Below, in pieces: positions 60,011 through 64,000 of a stretch of DNA of 64,000 nt. The position numbers were made by a program, and so were the translations under genes. The stretch comes from Dillenia suffruticosa (lineage: Eukaryota > Streptophyta > Magnoliopsida > Dilleniales > Dilleniaceae): NCBI GenBank assembly GCA_033439265.1, contig JAVTVX010000010.1, forward strand, positions 1,798,001-1,862,000. Direction: 5' to 3'. The notes under the pieces were generated by a model. That model saw nothing but the letters and a program-made list of their open reading frames with translations. It did no database searches and had not been told where the DNA came from. Position 1 is the stretch's first letter; every line of letters begins with the position of its first letter.

Positions 60011-62625
60011 AACTTTCTTCTTCTTCTCCACCACGCTATCTGAAACCATACTTCGATAAAAATCGGTTCGAGCATTTGTGGAAATGCTATTTAGGGGACA
60101 ACTCTTTCAGTATAGGTTTTTTTATTTTTAAATTTAAAACTCAAGACTTAATCAAGAGACCTACTACCCATCACACTAGAGTGACTGTTCGTTTATACCC
60201 ATAACTTTCTTCTGTGCAAAGAGATGTCATACACAACACAAACTGTGAAATTGGTTATTGCAGGGAAAAAATTTTGAATTCGGTTACAACGGCGTGCAAT
60301 TTAATTGTGTTTGCTTTGGGGTGCTTCCAGAGGCAATAGAGAAAACAATTTCCAGATCCTTTGAAATGTAAATGTATAGGATTAACACTATACATAAAAG
60401 AAAATTATTAATTAATTGCTACTATAGCTATTGAATGTCTACAGAAAATAAGACTCCAACTTTGATGAAACAGATCAGAGTTGAGCCAAGGAATAAGGAC
60501 ATACAAAATGGTGAGATGAGCTCAACCCTTCTAAGATGCGTACCCGGAAATCACTAGACAAACACACATGCCGCCCAAAACTGAAGGGTAGAAAACAGCA
60601 AGATTCAATTATGTAATGAATGCCGAAATGCATTAAAAGCAACATGGAACTGTTGCCATGAATTGGGCATCTCAATAATTCACTCTTCGCTTGTGGACAT
60701 ATCTTACATTTAAAGTTCACATGTACTTGTTCTATTTCATTTCATGATACTGGCGCTCCCCGTTTTAGGTGACACAATGTGGGGTGGGATCAGAGAAAAA
60801 AGATCGGAGAAAATTAATTTTTTAATACTATCTTATAATATTTGGATCAAATTAATCATACAAAACTTAGATATCAGTTAATCTAGTCAAAAAAAAAAAA
60901 AAATGTGGAGTCACCTATTTTCCATGATAGACAAGTTTTAAAATGATAGGAAATATATTCACCTATGAACCATATACTTGAACACAAGATTTTGGTAGAC
61001 GTTTATATCACTCCTGATGTTGATGGAACTACTTGAACACACAATTTCTTTTGATGAAAAAAAAAATAAAAAAAATTGGACCCTTGTCCTGTATTAGCAT
61101 ATGTCAAAATAAAAATCAATGTCTAATAAATATAATGTTAAAATATTGAATCCATTTAATCAAAATCTTGAATTCAAATTTTAACAATATAAAATAATTA
61201 ATCCTTATATTAAGTGTCGTATCTATTCAAAATGGATTAATCGGCTCTACGACCACCACCGGTGATCAAGTATACAAATAGGTAAATCCATAAATATTTT
61301 AGTATTAACTTACAACTAATTTCACTTAAAAGGGTTTGACTAGTCTTATCAGCATTCGTTGCGGTGATTCTTAAATCTCTATCTTGGATGATGACTTCAT
61401 TAAGGTCTTGTCCGAAAAATCTTAGTTTTTCTCGATTTATATTTCTTTATTAAAATGAAAAAATTTTAGTATTTTTTTAGTAAAAGTCAAATTCAAAAAT
61501 AAATAAAATTGTTATTACCTCAATAACTTTTGAAATGGAAAATTCTAACTTATCTCAATAGAACCTAATTCGAACATTCCAGAGTACCAAAATTCTAGCT
61601 TATATGCACCAAATCTATAGTTAGTAGTATCACATGACTACAAGATTCCAAACCTTTTAGATCACAATGCACATATCAAATTTGTAATTCAAATGTATCA
61701 AATTTTTATTAAACCATAATATTATGTGTACTTATTTTTCGACACCTAGAATTTCATTTCCACCCTCTTTGTCTAAATTTATCTTGAACAATTTATAAAT
61801 TCCTAAAATTTCATTACCTTCTAAAACTCTGAGACGTTTTGAAAATTTTATAAGTTTAGCCTAGGTGGGCTGCAGAATCAACCCTACGGTATCATGTGAT
61901 CAACTATTACTACCTAAGATCTCTCCCTCTCTCTCTCTCTCTCTCTCCGAGGTTGTTTGACACCAAAATTTGCGGGAAGTTGAGGAAGCAAGAGCAGCAT
62001 GAGAGGCAAATAATAAGGCACCATATTTTATTTACAGCCAATATCTGCGCACCAGCCCAGCCATGTGCAATGCAATCCCTGAAACCCTGCCTCATCCATA
62101 ATACCGCCATAGACATGTCAATGTAAAAACAGGTATATGTTAATTCATGTTTCTTGGAAGTAGAAAAACATCACATTGCATGATTGAGGACTATGCCCCC
62201 TTTCAGCCTACCTTCTCACGATGGAGAACAAAGCTCAAAGGCCATTTTACCATATTTATCTCACTTTGGTCCTGACCTGACTCAAGAATTGCTTAATAAT
62301 GTCAAATGTGTTGGATGGTCTTGACTGACTTTCCCCTCTGTTAAAAGAACAAACAAACAAACAAACAAATCAGCATCCTGGGGTTCCATCAGTGGGGAGA
62401 TCAATTTCCCAATGTAATTTCGGATCAAACTTACTTTAAATGTATGTCCAAGTTGAGACTGGGATTGGGAATTCCAATTCACAAGTCCAAACAAATTGTT
62501 GCAAATTATAAAATGGGAGAAAACTTTCAAGTCTAACATGCTCTTTCTTAAAAATAAACTTTAAATGAAGTGGAGAGTATTTAAGTTTATATATTATTTT
62601 TCAATTAATGAACATCTCATGTGTT
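60011..62625. other. AT-rich spacer
   Basis: No gene seen. (CT)n at 61921-61948; (CAAA)n at about 62348-62368; a weak copy of the GATATCAGTTAA-ending dispersed repeat at 60830-60895. Confidence 0.5.
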
Positions 62626-62862
62626 GAGAGGGCCGATTACACTTGGTATTAGAGCAATACTCCGATCACTAGCATGTGTCTACGGGGATATGGAGCCTAT
62701 GGGGCCTTTGAAGGAAGGAGGGGAGTTCCTAAGATCTCATATTTGTTGTGTTGAGGGTGCCAATGATAGAGTGATCTTAACTATGTCTATTTTTTTTTGT
62801 TATATTGAGATTTGAACCCGAGATCATCGGGTTAGGAGAGAGGGATTGTGACCACTAAACTG
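62626..62862. mobile_element. SINE-like fragment (minus) with adjacent retroelement-like leader
   Basis: On the minus strand 62862-62790 reads AGTTTAGTGGTCACAATCCC (A-box region) and CTCGGGTTCAAATC (B box), followed by T-rich + strand sequence equivalent to an A-tail. It is the third copy of the SINE-like family. On the + strand, 62640-62656 (ACTTGGTATTAGAGCAA) resembles a methionine-tRNA primer-binding site with one change, which may be an LTR-element remnant; no LTR was found beside it. Confidence 0.5.
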
Positions 62863-64000
62863 TTCTTTTGGGAATGATTTTGGCTATATCTATATAACTA
62901 TATTGTTTGGAATATTGGGTTGGGTGAATCAGAGAGAGGTTCTGTGTTTTTGGTTGTGATCGGTTTGCTTCTGCCTTAGGGACAGGGAGAGTAAAAGATG
63001 TAAAATAGAAATATCAAATTTTTAATTATAAATTATTTTTTTTAAGAAAAAGAAATTAAGATTATCATGAATTTTTTTTTGTTATACAAAAATTTAAAAC
63101 TTGGATCATTAAATTAGAAAAATGAGATTTATATTATTAGGTTGTCCCTTGGGGACAAGATTATCATATGGTGACGGTATTTTCTTATCCCAAACTAAAC
63201 TTAATATTTGCTTTTCAAAACACAACCAAAATAGTGGGCCCCACCACCTAGTCCAGATGCCTTTTGTTTCCAAACGTTAAAAGTACAATTTTAATCATTA
63301 GATTTGCATATAGGGAAAATTAGGGAAAAAATACACATAAACTCCAAATTAATATTTGCAAGAAATGCTAGATTTTTTAAAATGGTATAGAAAATGTAAG
63401 TAAAGGAAATGTAGGCATATAACTTATCGATTTTCGTGTTGGAATCCCTGCCCTTTTCTTCTCAATGGTCCTATATTTCTTTAAATGAAATTTCACAAGT
63501 ACAAATTGGTGACAACTAACTAAATAAAGTTATACCATTTTTTCGTATCTCTTATAATGACAATTAAAGCAACCCCATTATTACTTTTTGATTAAATTTA
63601 GGTTAGTTTGATAAAATAATTTAGGGTCACATGCAACTAGTGTATTAGTGTAGCTTGTTCCCATCAACACTTAGTGTGTTTAGTGATCAAAGACGATATC
63701 TCTTAAATAAGGTTTTAAATTTAAATATTTATTAATATGAGAGTTTTATCTCTTAAAAATTAAACTCGACTAAAATAAAAAATAATTAAATTTAATATGA
63801 TCACTAAATATTAATAGTTTATTAAAAAAAAATGTAGCTTGTTCCCATAAAAAGTCCTTTTCTTTGGAAGTCGATTCGTTACCCTTTTTTTCTTTATGGG
63901 GGGGGGGGGGGGTTGTGGGGGCGCTTTGGAATTCTAAAGGGTATAAATGAAAATCACATAGAACTAATAAGAGACTACTCATAATTTTGAAAAACCCTAG
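62863..64000. other. AT-rich spacer
   Basis: No gene seen. A G-run of about 16 bases lies at 63899-63914. The sequence ends AAACCCTAG, a telo-box-like phrase that may belong to the promoter or leader of a gene beyond the window. Confidence 0.4.

Noticed and set aside
62640..62656. Full LTR retrotransposon at the primer-binding-like site
   Set aside because: No paired LTRs, coding remains or polypurine tract seen nearby; only a possible remnant was noted.
63992..64000. Telomeric repeat at the window end (AAACCCTAG)
   Set aside because: Single unit only; plant telomere arrays need many TTTAGGG copies.

Overview
The window is nuclear DNA of a flowering plant, most likely a eudicot. It carries three intron-rich, plant-type housekeeping or regulatory genes, very AT-rich spacers, many microsatellites and nested LTR retrotransposons. 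Splice sites are GT-AG, and the proteins read closest to those of dicots. No CRISPR array, operon, rRNA or convincing functional tRNA gene is visible.

Layout. (1) 1-14240: a complete + strand gene for the E2 subunit (dihydrolipoamide acetyltransferase) of the mitochondrial pyruvate dehydrogenase complex, about 19 exons. One intron holds an internally deleted Copia element (4365-7566, 755-bp LTRs, 5-bp target duplication). Two introns hold tails of RTE-like LINEs. (2) 14240-28990: spacer, then a degenerate plant-mobile-domain (MAIN/PMD) pseudogene preceded by three 25-bp palindromes. A young 10.9-kb Ty3/Gypsy element (17570-28435, 2763-bp LTRs, target duplication TTTTA) has split it. (3) 31143-34006: a minus-strand bHLH transcription factor of the FBH/AKS clade, with two long CT tracts just upstream. 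(4) 35275-46219: an old tandem duplication of about 7.3-kb period. Between its copies lies a decayed Tat-lineage Gypsy element. One 0.2-kb island inside it is almost unchanged between otherwise diverged copies. (5) 46220-56240: AT-rich spacer with a small dispersed AT-rich element family, local duplications, an 86-bp tandem repeat, a Tat-type solo or partial LTR, a degenerate AGAGAGAAAA minisatellite and tRNA-derived SINE-like pieces. (6) 56248-59752: a minus-strand gene for the alpha subunit of the nascent polypeptide-associated complex, with a telo-box/site II promoter. (7) 60010-64000: AT-rich spacer.

The three genes are independent nuclear loci, not a pathway cluster: mitochondrial carbon entry (E2), flowering/stomatal regulation (FBH/AKS bHLH) and co-translational protein handling (NAC alpha). 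The most distinctive features are an in-frame spliceable 197-bp segment at the gag/protease boundary of the young Gypsy element, the conserved island in the tandem duplication, the palindrome triplet beside the PMD pseudogene, and the four-unit repeat with paired GTTATAG motifs inside the Gypsy LTRs. All coordinates, exon limits and identity estimates were read by eye from the sequence.
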